Source: Theodoxus fluviatilis (lineage: Eukaryota > Mollusca > Gastropoda > Cycloneritida > Neritidae). From it: a DNA stretch of 17,500 nucleotides. This document shows positions 10,680 through 17,500 of the stretch, one piece after another. Both the position numbers and the translations under genes were made by a program. The DNA lies in assembly GCA_034096865.1 (NCBI GenBank), contig JAWQFJ010028300.1, forward strand, positions 2,572 through 20,071. Direction: 5' to 3'. The notes under the pieces were generated by a model that was not told where the DNA came from, ran no database searches, and saw nothing but the letters and a program-made list of their open reading frames with translations. Every line of letters starts with the position of its first letter. Position 1 is the stretch's first letter.

Positions 10680-11521
10680 GTATTTCATCAACCTTTTTTG
10701 CACAGTCAACCCAAAACAAAAATGCCGGTACCTTATTCGTATATCTTCAAAAGCTGGAAACACAAGTAGAACATGTATTTCATCTTCGAATCTTTCATTC
10801 CAACTAGGGCACAACAGTGTAGCTGGCTCATTATATGTATATCGGTGTAGGTGGAGTTCGCTTATGCCCAGACGAAAACGAATGTACAAGTTTCTAAAGA
10901 TGGGTTTGTCCAAGTCATAGAGATATTGCTCTAACTTAGGGGTGCACTTGAATACCTTGTAAAATGGATATCTATCGCTAGTTTAAACTGTGGAGTACCA
11001 ATATTTACTGTAGCGACACACCAATCTGCGCTTTAATTCTTTTACGAAATTGTTTTCTTCACGGACCATGTGTTGTCTCCATATATCATGGAATTCATAA
11101 TCAAAGAATATATCTCTAATCTTCATTGCCCAACAATTATTTGTAGTATTTGTACCCATCATCATTTGGTATATCTATTTTGGGTATCTGTTGTCATCCA
11201 TCCTTAATATCCGAGGCTAATATTTCACACAGCGTAGTATAGCACAACTGTACAATGGATAACGTCCAGTATCACCTAAAATCATCAAGTTATGTGTTCT
11301 TTTTGACACATTGAGAAAACTTTTTATCATGTGCACATGGACTTTCTCAATATCTTCACAACTGCTCACTTTCCAAATTTCTGCTCCATAAAGTACTATC
11401 GTTGGGTTTGAACATCAAATACCCTAAAGATGACACTAGGTGATGTACACATCATTCTTCTTAAAGGTCTCATGGCCTGCACTACAGCAGCTTTTCCTAT
11501 AATCAACAAGCTCGCTTGCGC
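10680..11521 (-). pseudogene. Non-LTR retrotransposon ORF2 C-terminal remnant, copy 1
   Basis: Read on the minus strand from 11521, the frame gives a recognisable C-terminal region downstream of the polymerase core of a LINE protein. In order: FRVFDVQ (about 11430-11408), TIVLYGAEIW, then an IEKVH segment, ILGDTGRYPL, RILRMDDNRYP, a long helical segment with FVKELKRRL, the motif IRFRLGISEL, and a decayed zinc knuckle. These match, from memory of the family, the tail found after the polymerase domain in many invertebrate LINE proteins. Lesions: the frame breaks at 11406-11407 (one or four bases lost), and in-frame stops lie at 11217-11219 (where the second copy has Trp), 11175-11177 and 10983-10985. 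The knuckle keeps only Cys and His; the second Cys is Trp and the last is Phe. The end of the protein is missing, replaced by the 35-bp satellite. It is clearly dead. The exact LINE clade is uncertain. Confidence 0.75.
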
Positions 11522-11538
11522 CACACACACACACACAC

Positions 11539-11632
<94 letters not shown>

Positions 11633-11633
11633 A
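11522..11633 (+). repeat. Compound microsatellite (CA)n(GA)n
   Basis: About nine CA units (11522-11539) pass into a long GA run with a few interruptions (AAAG, GAGGAG). On the minus strand it is a TC then TG tract that follows the likely 3' UTR of LINE copy 2 and directly abuts copy 1. It could therefore be the microsatellite tail of copy 2, or an independent slippage product at the junction. Confidence 0.97.
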
Positions 11634-11964
11634 TTTAATTTGATTTGCTGTTATTGAGGCCAACAACCCATCTCAGCATTTTAAAATACTTATGATTTTA
11701 CACAATAAAAATGATTTTAGATCCGCAAGATATGTAATACAGCAATACTTCATAGTGTTATGTACAGTTTCTCCCTAACAAGGAACCTTCCCAAGCGGCA
11801 TACACTCTCTGGAGAGAGAACGAAAGAACGAACGAACAAATATGTCCGTACATAGTCATCTTACACATTCACGCTCATAGTTTATGTCAATTTTGATTCA
11901 AGCGATGCTTCTAATTTACTACAACGTTGTTGCTTAGTACAGCACATTATTTTTGTGCTGCTCT
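11634..11964 (-). other. Probable 3' UTR of LINE copy 2
   Basis: This AT-rich, non-coding stretch follows the stop of the copy 2 frame (minus strand) and runs to the microsatellite. Read on the minus strand it ends in GGCCTCAATAACAGC and then an A/T-rich run, in the manner of LINE 3' ends that finish in a simple repeat. It contains a short GAAC-type simple repeat at about 11818-11838 and a small CTCTCT/AGAGAG palindrome beside it. The UTR assignment rests on position and end structure only. Confidence 0.45.
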
Positions 11965-12309
11965 CTAACTAAGCTTTAGAACGTAAAAGATAAACATTGT
12001 CACGTCTCTTGTTATCCGAATATTCGATCCCTTCAAAAGCCGGCTGAAGTGTCCCCTTAAACTAGAACATAGGTGTGGAGTAATGTATTTTTCTCTAAGT
12101 GTGCTGTAGAAACAACAATCTAAGAGAACATGCTTCTCGTCTTCCACCGCATTACAAAATGGACATGTCAGATTCCTCCTTTCTTGGTAATTGTAACGTT
12201 GGTTTACTCTTAGGTCATTAATTCCTAGCCGAAAGCGAACGAAGGTATTGCGAAACTTTCTAATAGTGAGATGACTTAAGTATCCTTCGATGGACATCAC
12301 TGCTCTTCC
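11965..12309 (-). pseudogene. LINE ORF2 C-terminus with CCHC zinc knuckle, copy 2 (3' part)
   Basis: The minus-strand frame is open from about 12309 to a stop at 11965-11967 (111 codons from a GTG at 12300). It aligns by eye to the end of copy 1: YLSHL and then FVRFRLGINDLRVNQRY, corresponding to IRFRLGISELHLHRY. It keeps an intact knuckle, CPFC...H....C, of the form C-x2-C-x7-H-x4-C, which is typical of the nucleic-acid-binding C-terminus of several LINE clades. After the knuckle about 60 residues follow, ending in FIFYVLKLS, the natural terminus that copy 1 has lost. There is no genuine start here; the frame begins where unrelated repeat sequence (12310 onward) interrupts the element. The upstream part of the same protein resumes at about 13014. 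Confidence 0.75.
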
Positions 12310-12325
12310 AAAAACACGCGTACGG

Positions 12326-12760
12326 TCCCATACTCCACACTGTGGGTCACACAGTGATACCCGCCTCTCAACCCCAGAGAGAGCAGGTCACCGACCTTTC
12401 TACCCGTCATCCTTCACCCTACTTCCTCGACACGACAGCAGGTCACAAACTCACGTTGGTCGGAACTGTTGTCCAAACAAGTCCCCACTGTGGGACACAC
12501 AGTGTCAACCGCCCCTCAATCGCAGAGAGAGCAAGTTTTCAAAAAACCAACCAGCACCGTTGTTCATGCCCCAGGCTTTCCTACTCTGTCAGTTGACACG
12601 ACAGCAGGTAACAGACTATCACTGGTCGAGACCCTCGCCACGAGAAGTCTCCACTGTGGGACACACAGTGTCACCTGCCTCTCAAACGTAGAAAGAGCAA
12701 GTTCTCTCGAAACCAACCTAATAGCTGTCCTCTCACCCGGCTCTCTCCCTCTATCTGTCC
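12326..12760 (+). repeat. Three diverged tandem units (148-166 bp) each with a hairpin
   Basis: CACTGTGGG begins at 12338, 12486 and 12652, giving unit spacings of 148 and 166 bp. Each unit starts with a perfect 7-bp inverted repeat, CACTGTG - 5 nt - CACAGTG (12338-12356, 12486-12504, 12652-12670). A conserved stretch of the type CTCAA...AGAGAGAGCA follows, and in the first two units a GACACGACAGCAGGT block about 100 bp further on. The third unit fades into pyrimidine-rich sequence. The block sits inside LINE copy 2, replacing about 100 bp of it. I do not recognise the family; a small non-autonomous element or decayed satellite is possible. Short open frames here carry no recognisable protein. 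Confidence 0.8.
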
Positions 12761-13013
12761 TCTTTCCTTCCCTCCGACTCCCTTATCAAATCTCCCGTGA
12801 GCCTCACGCGAGCAACTTGCACGGACCAAAACCCTCTCAGTTCCTAGAACCTCCCTTAGTCCGTGGGCACTGTGAGCTTTATTCACTCTCCCCGTTGCTT
12901 CTCACGACGTTACCCTTTTCTAACACGGCAAAACTTTAATGGGTTACCGCCTAACCCATAGCCAGGATGTAAAAGGCCCAAATTCACCGGCTCCTCAAAT
13001 TCGCCGTGTGACA
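12761..13013. other. Unassigned remainder of the insert in LINE copy 2
   Basis: Pyrimidine-rich sequence (12761-12910) is followed by about 100 bp with no recognisable content. It has no convincing coding frame and no internal repeat that I can see. It probably belongs to the same insert as the three hairpin units, because LINE homology resumes only at about 13014. Confidence 0.4.
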
Positions 13014-13200
13014 GCTTTACAAAGCGTTGTTCATACCCCACGCCACCATTCATCCAGACATGAGCATAAACAATCCTACACAAGGCATCTTTCACAATCT
13101 TGGGCCAGTTCTTTTTCTCTGGATTACGTGCCGTAAGTAACATTGCATATATTTGTATAGGAAACCTATATGGGGACATTTTCAACGGTTTTAGCCAGTA
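13014..13200 (-). pseudogene. LINE ORF2 fragment, copy 2 (5' part)
   Basis: On the minus strand from 13200 the frame reads YWLKPLKMSPYRFPIQIY, then KKNWPKIVKDAL, AHVWMNGG and EQRFVK. These correspond in order and spacing to copy 1 (RILRMDDNRYP, the IYQMM segment, CWAMKIRDIF, HDIWRQ, NNFVK). The Trp of YWL is the residue turned into a stop in copy 1. A TAA lies about four codons upstream of this segment, so the remnant is broken or truncated there. Homology stops after FVK, where the insert with hairpin units begins. With 11965-12309 it makes one split copy missing roughly 35-40 residues relative to copy 1. Confidence 0.65.
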
Positions 13201-13324
13201 TGTTATAGCTTAATAGTACTATTTATTATTAATGTGTATCTAGCCTATTCGCCATATGCAAATTAATTCAGTGTTCTGATATGTGCTCGAACATACTCAG
13301 CTACAACATTAATATACATTAGAA
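13201..13324. other. AT-rich spacer, nothing recognised
   Basis: An AT-rich stretch with no open frame of note, no tandem structure and no clear LINE homology on either strand. The 5' edge of LINE copy 2 probably lies near its left end. Confidence 0.5.
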
Positions 13325-13580
13325 AGGCGGACGGGCTCTCTTTTGCCCCCTGTTTCACACCAATGGGGCATGGGAAAAAATCGGAATCCTGATGGTTTGA
13401 TCGTACACGCGGACCACCAGGTTACAGTCATGGAGATCACCTCCACTGGCCGCAAGTCCAGGGAGTTGACAAGAAGCAAACTGGCGAATCTGCAGACATC
13501 AAAGTGGCAAACACAGCTTCAGAACCCCGAGCACGAGTTATCGTCCCTTACCCTGGCCATCGGAGTGCAGACACTGGTGA
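13325..13580 (+). pseudogene. Possible PD-(D/E)XK-type nuclease fragment, likely mobile-element derived
   Basis: A plus-strand frame is open from upstream of 13325 through 13759. Its first half contains RNPDG (about 13382-13396), twelve residues and then EIT (about 13433-13441), then a charged stretch rich in Lys and Arg, KLANLQTSKWQTQL, and LTLAIGV near 13550. The PD - spacer - E-x-(T/K) arrangement followed by a helix and a hydrophobic strand recalls the restriction-endonuclease-like domain found at the C-terminus of some reverse-transcriptase and other mobile-element proteins. The frame has no good start: ATG occurs only at internal residues, and upstream codons are also open. The second half (13580-13759) looks non-coding. 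I judge it a decayed fragment. The alternative is a chance open frame of about 140 codons. Confidence 0.35.
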
Positions 13581-13818
13581 GGCCATGCTCGAGTCTGTTT
13601 CTCCCCTCGCTGACAGCGACAGAGTCAGAAAGGGAATGGAGGTCCAATATTGACCCGGCTTCTCGAAAGTTTTCCCTCCTGCTGCCAGCGTCATCTCTTG
13701 ACGAACGATTTCTGCTCTTATCTTTATTCGGGAGAGTCCGTAGTTTGCATTGCGAGTGACATTAGAGGTTGCTCCCCGGAGTGGGGCCTCGCCGATCTCC
13801 AGTTCGATCGATGGTGTC
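13581..13818. other. Unassigned sequence before the 24-bp array
   Basis: No recognisable gene, RNA or repeat. The plus-strand frame from the preceding feature continues to 13759 but loses any family-like pattern. It leads into the first 24-bp unit at 13819 without a visible boundary element. Confidence 0.4.
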
Positions 13819-14853
13819 ATGGCGGCCTGTACTCCAACAGTCATGGCGGCCTGTACTCCAACAGTCACGGCGGCCTGTACTCCAACAGTCATGGCGGCCT
13901 GTACTCCAACAGTCATGGCGGCCTGTACTCCAACAGTCATGGCGGCCTGTACTCCAACAGTCATGGCGGCCTGTACTCCAACAGTCATGGCGGCCTGTAC
14001 TCCAACAGTCATGGCGGCCTGTACTCCAACAGTCATGGCGGCCTGTATTCCAACAGTCATGGCGGCCTGTACTCCAACAGTCATGGCGGCCTGTACTCCA
14101 ACAGTCATGGCGGCCTGTACTCCAGCAGTCATGGCGGCCTGTACTCCAACAGTCACGGCGGCCTGTATTCCAACAGTCATGGCGGCCTGTACTCCAACAG
14201 TCATGGCGGCCTGTAATCCAGCAGTCATGGCGGCCTGTACTCCAACAGTCATGGCGGCCTGTACTCCAACAGTCATGGCGGCCTGTACGCCAACAGTCAT
14301 GGCGGCATGTACTCCAACAGTCATGGCGGCCTGTACTCTAACAGTCATGGCGGCCTGTACTCCAACAGTCATGGCGGCCTGTACTCCAACAGTCATGGCG
14401 GCCTGTACTCCAACAGTCATGGCGGCCTGTACTCCTCATATCGGCCTGTACTCCAACAGGGTATATATCTAAGTGCCGGGGTCGGTTGTACTCCAACAGT
14501 CACGGCGGCCTGTACTCCAACAGTCATGGGGGCCTGTAATCCAACAGTCATGGCGGCCTGTACTCTAACAGTCATGGCGGCCTGTACTCCAACAGTCATG
14601 GCGGCCTGTACTCCAACAGTCATGGCGGCCTGTACTCCAACAGTCATGGTGGCCTGTACTCCTCATATCGGCCTGTACTCCAACAATCATGGCGGCCTGT
14701 ACTCCAACAGTCATTGCGGCCTGTACTGCAACAGTCATGGCGGCCTGTACTCCAACAGTCATGGCGGCCTGTACTCCAACAGTCATGGCCGCCTGTACTC
14801 CAACAGTCATGGCGGCCTGTACTCCAACAGTCATGGCGGCCTGTATTCCAACA
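13819..14853 (+). repeat. 24-bp tandem minisatellite, ~40 copies, ATGGCGGC core
   Basis: The unit is 24 bp, with pieces ATGGCGGCCTGTACTCC and AACAGTC seen in nearly every copy. The array has three blocks. 13819-14431 is almost pure; it is followed by a 60-bp interruption at 14432-14490 holding CTCATATCGGCC and GGTATATATC. The second block runs to about 14657, where the CTCATATCGGCC variant recurs, 227 bp after its first occurrence. The third block ends at 14853. Single-base variants include CACGG for CATGG, TATTCC, TAATCC, AGCAG and AATCATGG. Because 24 is a multiple of three, several frames on both strands stay open for up to 290 codons (repeating MAACTPTV, SHGGLYSN, or MTVGVQAA on the minus strand). 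The number of open frames argues against any of them being a gene. Confidence 0.97.
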
Positions 14854-14958
14854 AGACCCGAGCTCCTCCCAGCCAAAACGTTGCTGCTTGACAAAACTTT
14901 CCAAGTCTTTAAACTGCACATTTGTTCCAGTGCACAAAGGATACACACATGTATACGT

Positions 14959-15130
14959 GATGCGCACATAATGCACAAACGTTGAGCACATGACGCACAC
15001 ACGATGCTCACAGGATGCACACACAATGCACACACAATGCACACATAATGCACACATGATGCACACGTGATGCACACATGATGCACGCATGATGCACACA
15101 CAATGCACATATGATGCACACAAGATGCAC
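14959..15130 (+). repeat. 11-bp CA-rich minisatellite, ~15 copies
   Basis: A degenerate head-to-tail repeat of GATGCACACAT-like units, 11 bp each, with occasional 10- or 12-bp copies. Variation concentrates at the unit junction (GAT, AAT, CGT, CAA). It lies between two other minisatellites with about 100 bp of plain sequence on either side (14854-14958 and 15131-15225), in which I see nothing. Confidence 0.9.
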
Positions 15131-15225
15131 AGTACGCATGGCGCAGGCTGCTCCGCCCTAAATGCCCCCTACCCCTTCCATGGTGACCTCTCGTCAACCT
15201 TTATCTCCCGCAACTCGGACATCCA

Positions 15226-16262
15226 CTTCCTTCAAACCTTCTGTCACCCACACCACTTCTCTCACTCCTTCTGTTACCCAAACCACTTCCCTGCCACCTT
15301 CTGTCACCCACACCACTTCCCTCACACCTTCTGTCACCCACACCACTTCCCTGCCACCTTCTGTCACCCACACCACTTCCCTCACACCTTCTGTCATCCA
15401 CACCACTTCCCTCACACCTTCTGTCACCCACACCACTTCCCTCACACCTTCTGTCACCCACACCACTTCCCTCATACCTTCTGTCACCCACACCACTTCC
15501 CTCACACCTTCTGTCACCCACACCACTTCCCTCATACCTTCTGTCACCCACACCACTTCCCTCACACCTTCTGTCACCCACACCACTTCCCTCATACCTT
15601 CTGTCACCCACACCACTTCCCTCACACCTTCTGTCACCCACACCACTTCCCTCACACCTTCTGTCACCCACACCACTTCCCTCACACCTTCTGTCACCCA
15701 CACCACTTCCCTCACACCTTCTGTCACCCACACCACTTCCCTCACACCTTCTGTCACCCACACCACTTCCCTCACACCTTCTGTCACCCACACCACTTCC
15801 CTCACACCTTCTGTCACCCACACCACTTCCCTCACACCTTCTGTCACCCACACCACTTCCCTCACACCTTCTGTCACCCACACCACTTCCCTCACACCTT
15901 CTGTCACCCACACCACTTCCCTCACACCTTCTGTCACCCACACCACTTCCCTCACACCTTCTGTCACCCACACCACTTCCCTCACACCTTCTGTCACCCA
16001 CACCACTTCCCTCACACCTTCTGTCACCCACACCACTTCCCTCACACCTTCTGTCACCCACACCACTTCCCTCATACCTTCTGTCACCCACACCACTTCC
16101 CTCACACCTTCTGTCATCCACACCACTTCCCTCATACCTTCTGTCACCCACACCACTTCCCTGCCACCTTCTGTCACCCACACCACTTCCCTCACACCTT
16201 CTGTCACCCACACCACTTCCCTCATACCTTCTGTCACCCACACCACTTCCCTCACACCTTCT
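15226..16262 (+). repeat. Second 30-bp satellite (CACCC/CACCACTTCC type), ~34 copies
   Basis: The array of 30-bp units contains CTTCTGTCACCCACACC and ACTTCCCTCACAC. The left end is degenerate (CTCACTCC, GTTACCCAAACC at about 15255-15285) and the core 15601-16050 is essentially invariant. Both flanks carry the same set of variants: CTGCCACC (15292, 15352, 16162), GTCATCC (15393, 16113) and CTCATACC. At 15421-15600 the CTCAC and CTCAT units alternate, forming a 60-bp dimer repeated three times. Frames of 346-474 codons run through it on both strands, one spelling a Ser/Thr-rich decapeptide THTTSLTPSV. Nothing suggests an actual exon: several frames are open, and no signal peptide, flanking domain or splice structure was found. 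It ends abruptly against the tail of a LINE. Confidence 0.97.
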
Positions 16263-16550
16263 ATAATAATAATACTAATATGTTTATTTATAAGGCGCAC
16301 TTCCTCCACACAGTCAAAAAAGTACATAGTGGAGCTCTAGGCGCACACGCACACAAAAACACACACACATTATCATCACACAGTCTGAGCCAGAACATGA
16401 AACGCACACACGCACGCTATAATACAACATGCATCCTACACGTAAAGACACACACACATGCATTATTTACAAACATGAGCATGAGCCTGAAACATTCAGC
16501 ATTTCAAACATGAGCATGAGCCTGAAACATTCAGCAAGTACGAAATAGTT
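16263..16550 (-). other. 3' UTR and ATT-type tail of the CR1/L2-like LINE
   Basis: This lies directly downstream (minus strand) of the stop of the LINE frame and ends, on the minus strand, in an ATTAGTATTATTATTATAG tail that touches the 30-bp satellite. LINEs of the CR1/L2 group commonly end in short simple repeats rather than poly(A), which fits. The sequence is CA-rich at 16340-16460 and holds a 31-bp direct repeat, 16471-16501 and 16506-16536, the two copies being identical and 35 bp apart. Confidence 0.55.
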
Positions 16551-17369
16551 TCAATACGACTTAGAGAACAAGTGGGTTTTCAGATTTGACCGAAAGCAAG
16601 CTACAGTGTTTGCATGACGCACTGAGAAGGGGAGTGCGTTCCAGGTGGTAGGGCCCTGGTATGAAAAAGTACGCTGACCAAATGTTTTTGACCTAACGGA
16701 TGGAATTTCGAAGATGCGAGTGTCGCAAGAAGAGCGAAGTTGTCTAGATGGTGTGTAGATGTGAAGGAGTTGAGACAGATAGAGAGGAGCGACAGCAGAG
16801 ACAGAGTTGAAGCAGAGGCAGGAGGTTTTGTATTGGATCCTAGCAGAAACTGGTAGCCAATGAAGAGAGTGGAGGATAGGAGTAATGTGATGAGACTTTC
16901 TAACTTTACAGATGAGGCGAGCAGCAGAGTTCTGGACTCTTTGGAGCCGATCCACGAGATGCTTAGGGCAACCGGAAAGAAGGCTATTGCAGTAGTCGAG
17001 GCGTGAAAGAATGAAAGCACAGACGAGAGTTTGAGTAGCTTCTTGTGTGAGAAGATGACGAATTGCACTGATCTGTCTGATGTGCATGTAGGCGATCTTG
17101 CATGTGTTCCTGACGTGTTCTGACATATTGAGTTGACAATCTAAGGTAACACCAAGGTTCCTAACTGATGGAACGAACTCCACATCACAGTCGCCAATCT
17201 TAAGAGAAGAAGGGAGGGCATTCGTGGCTGTCCTGCTTGATCTTACTAGCATGCATTCTGTTTTACTGTCATTCAGTTGAAGCTTATTAAAGGTCATCCA
17301 GTTCTTAACATCTAGAACACAGTTTTGCATGGATTCAACGGTGGGTTGGATTTGATCGAGGGTAGCTTA
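16551..17369 (-). pseudogene. CR1/L2-like LINE reverse-transcriptase C-terminal region, 5'-truncated
   Basis: The minus-strand frame is open for 259 codons from an ATG at 17328-17330 to the stop at 16551-16553. Family patterns, numbered from that Met: NKLQLNDSKTECML (15-28), which lies just after where the catalytic YADD would be; VRNLGVTLD (56-64); SRLDYCNSLLSGCP (109-122) with LQRVQNSAARL (129-139); HITPILHSLHWLPVSARIQYK (148-168); and a terminus with TWNALPFSVR and LKTHLFSKSY. These are hallmarks of the thumb and C-terminal region of CR1/L2-type LINE proteins, which copy their RNA by target-primed reverse transcription. The Met is internal: the frame continues upstream for 12 family-like codons to a TAA at 17367-17369, beyond which I see no homology. 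Fingers, palm, YADD motif and endonuclease are absent, so it is an inactive 5'-truncated copy. The undamaged frame suggests a fairly recent insertion. Confidence 0.85.
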
Positions 17370-17500
17370 AGCAGAAACAGTACACCGATTACGGTCTGTG
17401 GTCGAAGTGCAGACGATTTCCTTTTTTCCACGGCTGCTTCCTTTTCCTGCTGCTTGTCTCAGTGGAGCTCTTCCCGACTGACTACTGGATTTACATTAAT
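17370..17500. other. Unassigned right end
   Basis: No recognisable reverse-transcriptase sequence or other feature. This is probably the DNA flanking the truncated LINE insertion, or a portion too decayed to recognise. Confidence 0.35.

Noticed and set aside
11430..11666. Small frames across the GA/CA microsatellite
   Set aside because: They encode only dipeptide runs from the simple repeat, with short ends belonging to the LINE remnant or its UTR.
12290..12939. Short overlapping plus-strand frames of 84-156 codons in the hairpin-unit insert
   Set aside because: Three frames are open at once, the protein has no recognisable pattern, and the units differ by lengths that shift the frame (148 and 166 bp).
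13548..14420. 290-codon minus-strand and 240-codon plus-strand frames in the 24-bp array
   Set aside because: They are by-products of a 24-bp period without stops, with several frames open at once and interrupted by the same array breaks.
14565..15197. Cysteine-rich minus-strand peptide from the 11-bp repeat (CASCVHHVC-like)
   Set aside because: It is a translation of a degenerate CA-rich minisatellite joined to the 24-bp array. There is no secretion signal or stable cysteine framework beyond the repeat period.
1..16262. Common origin of the two 30-bp satellites
   Set aside because: They share only TTCTGT and pyrimidine richness; I found no alignment along the rest of the unit, so the equal length looks coincidental.
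15162..16340. Mucin-like Ser/Thr-rich protein (THTTSLTPSV repeats)
   Set aside because: Frames of similar length are open on both strands. There is no signal peptide or non-repeat domain, and the frame ends in LINE 3' UTR sequence.

Overview
This window looks like a gene-poor, repeat-dominated piece of a eukaryotic nuclear genome, probably from an invertebrate. I see no bacterial gene organisation and no intact host gene. The recognisable proteins are decayed pieces of non-LTR retrotransposons (LINEs) of types common in marine invertebrates such as molluscs; that taxonomic guess is weak. Roughly three quarters of the window is tandem repeat.

Layout, left to right. (1) 1-6797: about 226 copies of a 30-bp satellite. 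Each copy reads like the 3' end of an intron: a CTCAC branch-point-like element, a pyrimidine tract and CAG. (2) 6798-10679: abutting it directly, about 110 copies of an unrelated 35-bp satellite with frequent 31-bp length variants and higher-order duplications. (3) 10680-13200: two decayed, same-strand (minus) copies of the C-terminal part of a LINE reverse-transcriptase ORF. The first is cut off by the 35-bp array. The second keeps a CCHC zinc knuckle, a stop codon and a likely 3' UTR ending in a GA/CA microsatellite that abuts the first copy. The second copy is itself split by about 0.7 kb containing three diverged repeat units, each with the same perfect hairpin. (4) 13325-13816: a plus-strand open stretch with a possible PD-(D/E)XK-type nuclease fragment. 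(5) 13819-14853: about 40 copies of a 24-bp minisatellite whose core ATGGCGGC resembles a YY1/Pho site. (6) 14959-15130: an 11-bp CA-rich minisatellite. (7) 15226-16262: about 34 copies of a second, unrelated 30-bp satellite. (8) 16263-17369: the 5'-truncated 3' end of a CR1/L2-like LINE on the minus strand, with a 259-codon open frame, a 3' UTR and an ATT-type tail touching the satellite.

The very long open frames (up to 1748 codons) are by-products of repeat units whose length is a multiple of three and which lack stops; I do not call them genes. Nothing here forms an operon or pathway. The coherent story is structural: five different minisatellites and three LINE remnants packed into 17.5 kb. 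The most interesting signals are the splice-acceptor-like 30-bp array, the conserved hairpin units inside a LINE remnant, and the YY1-like 24-bp array. All functional readings of these are inference.
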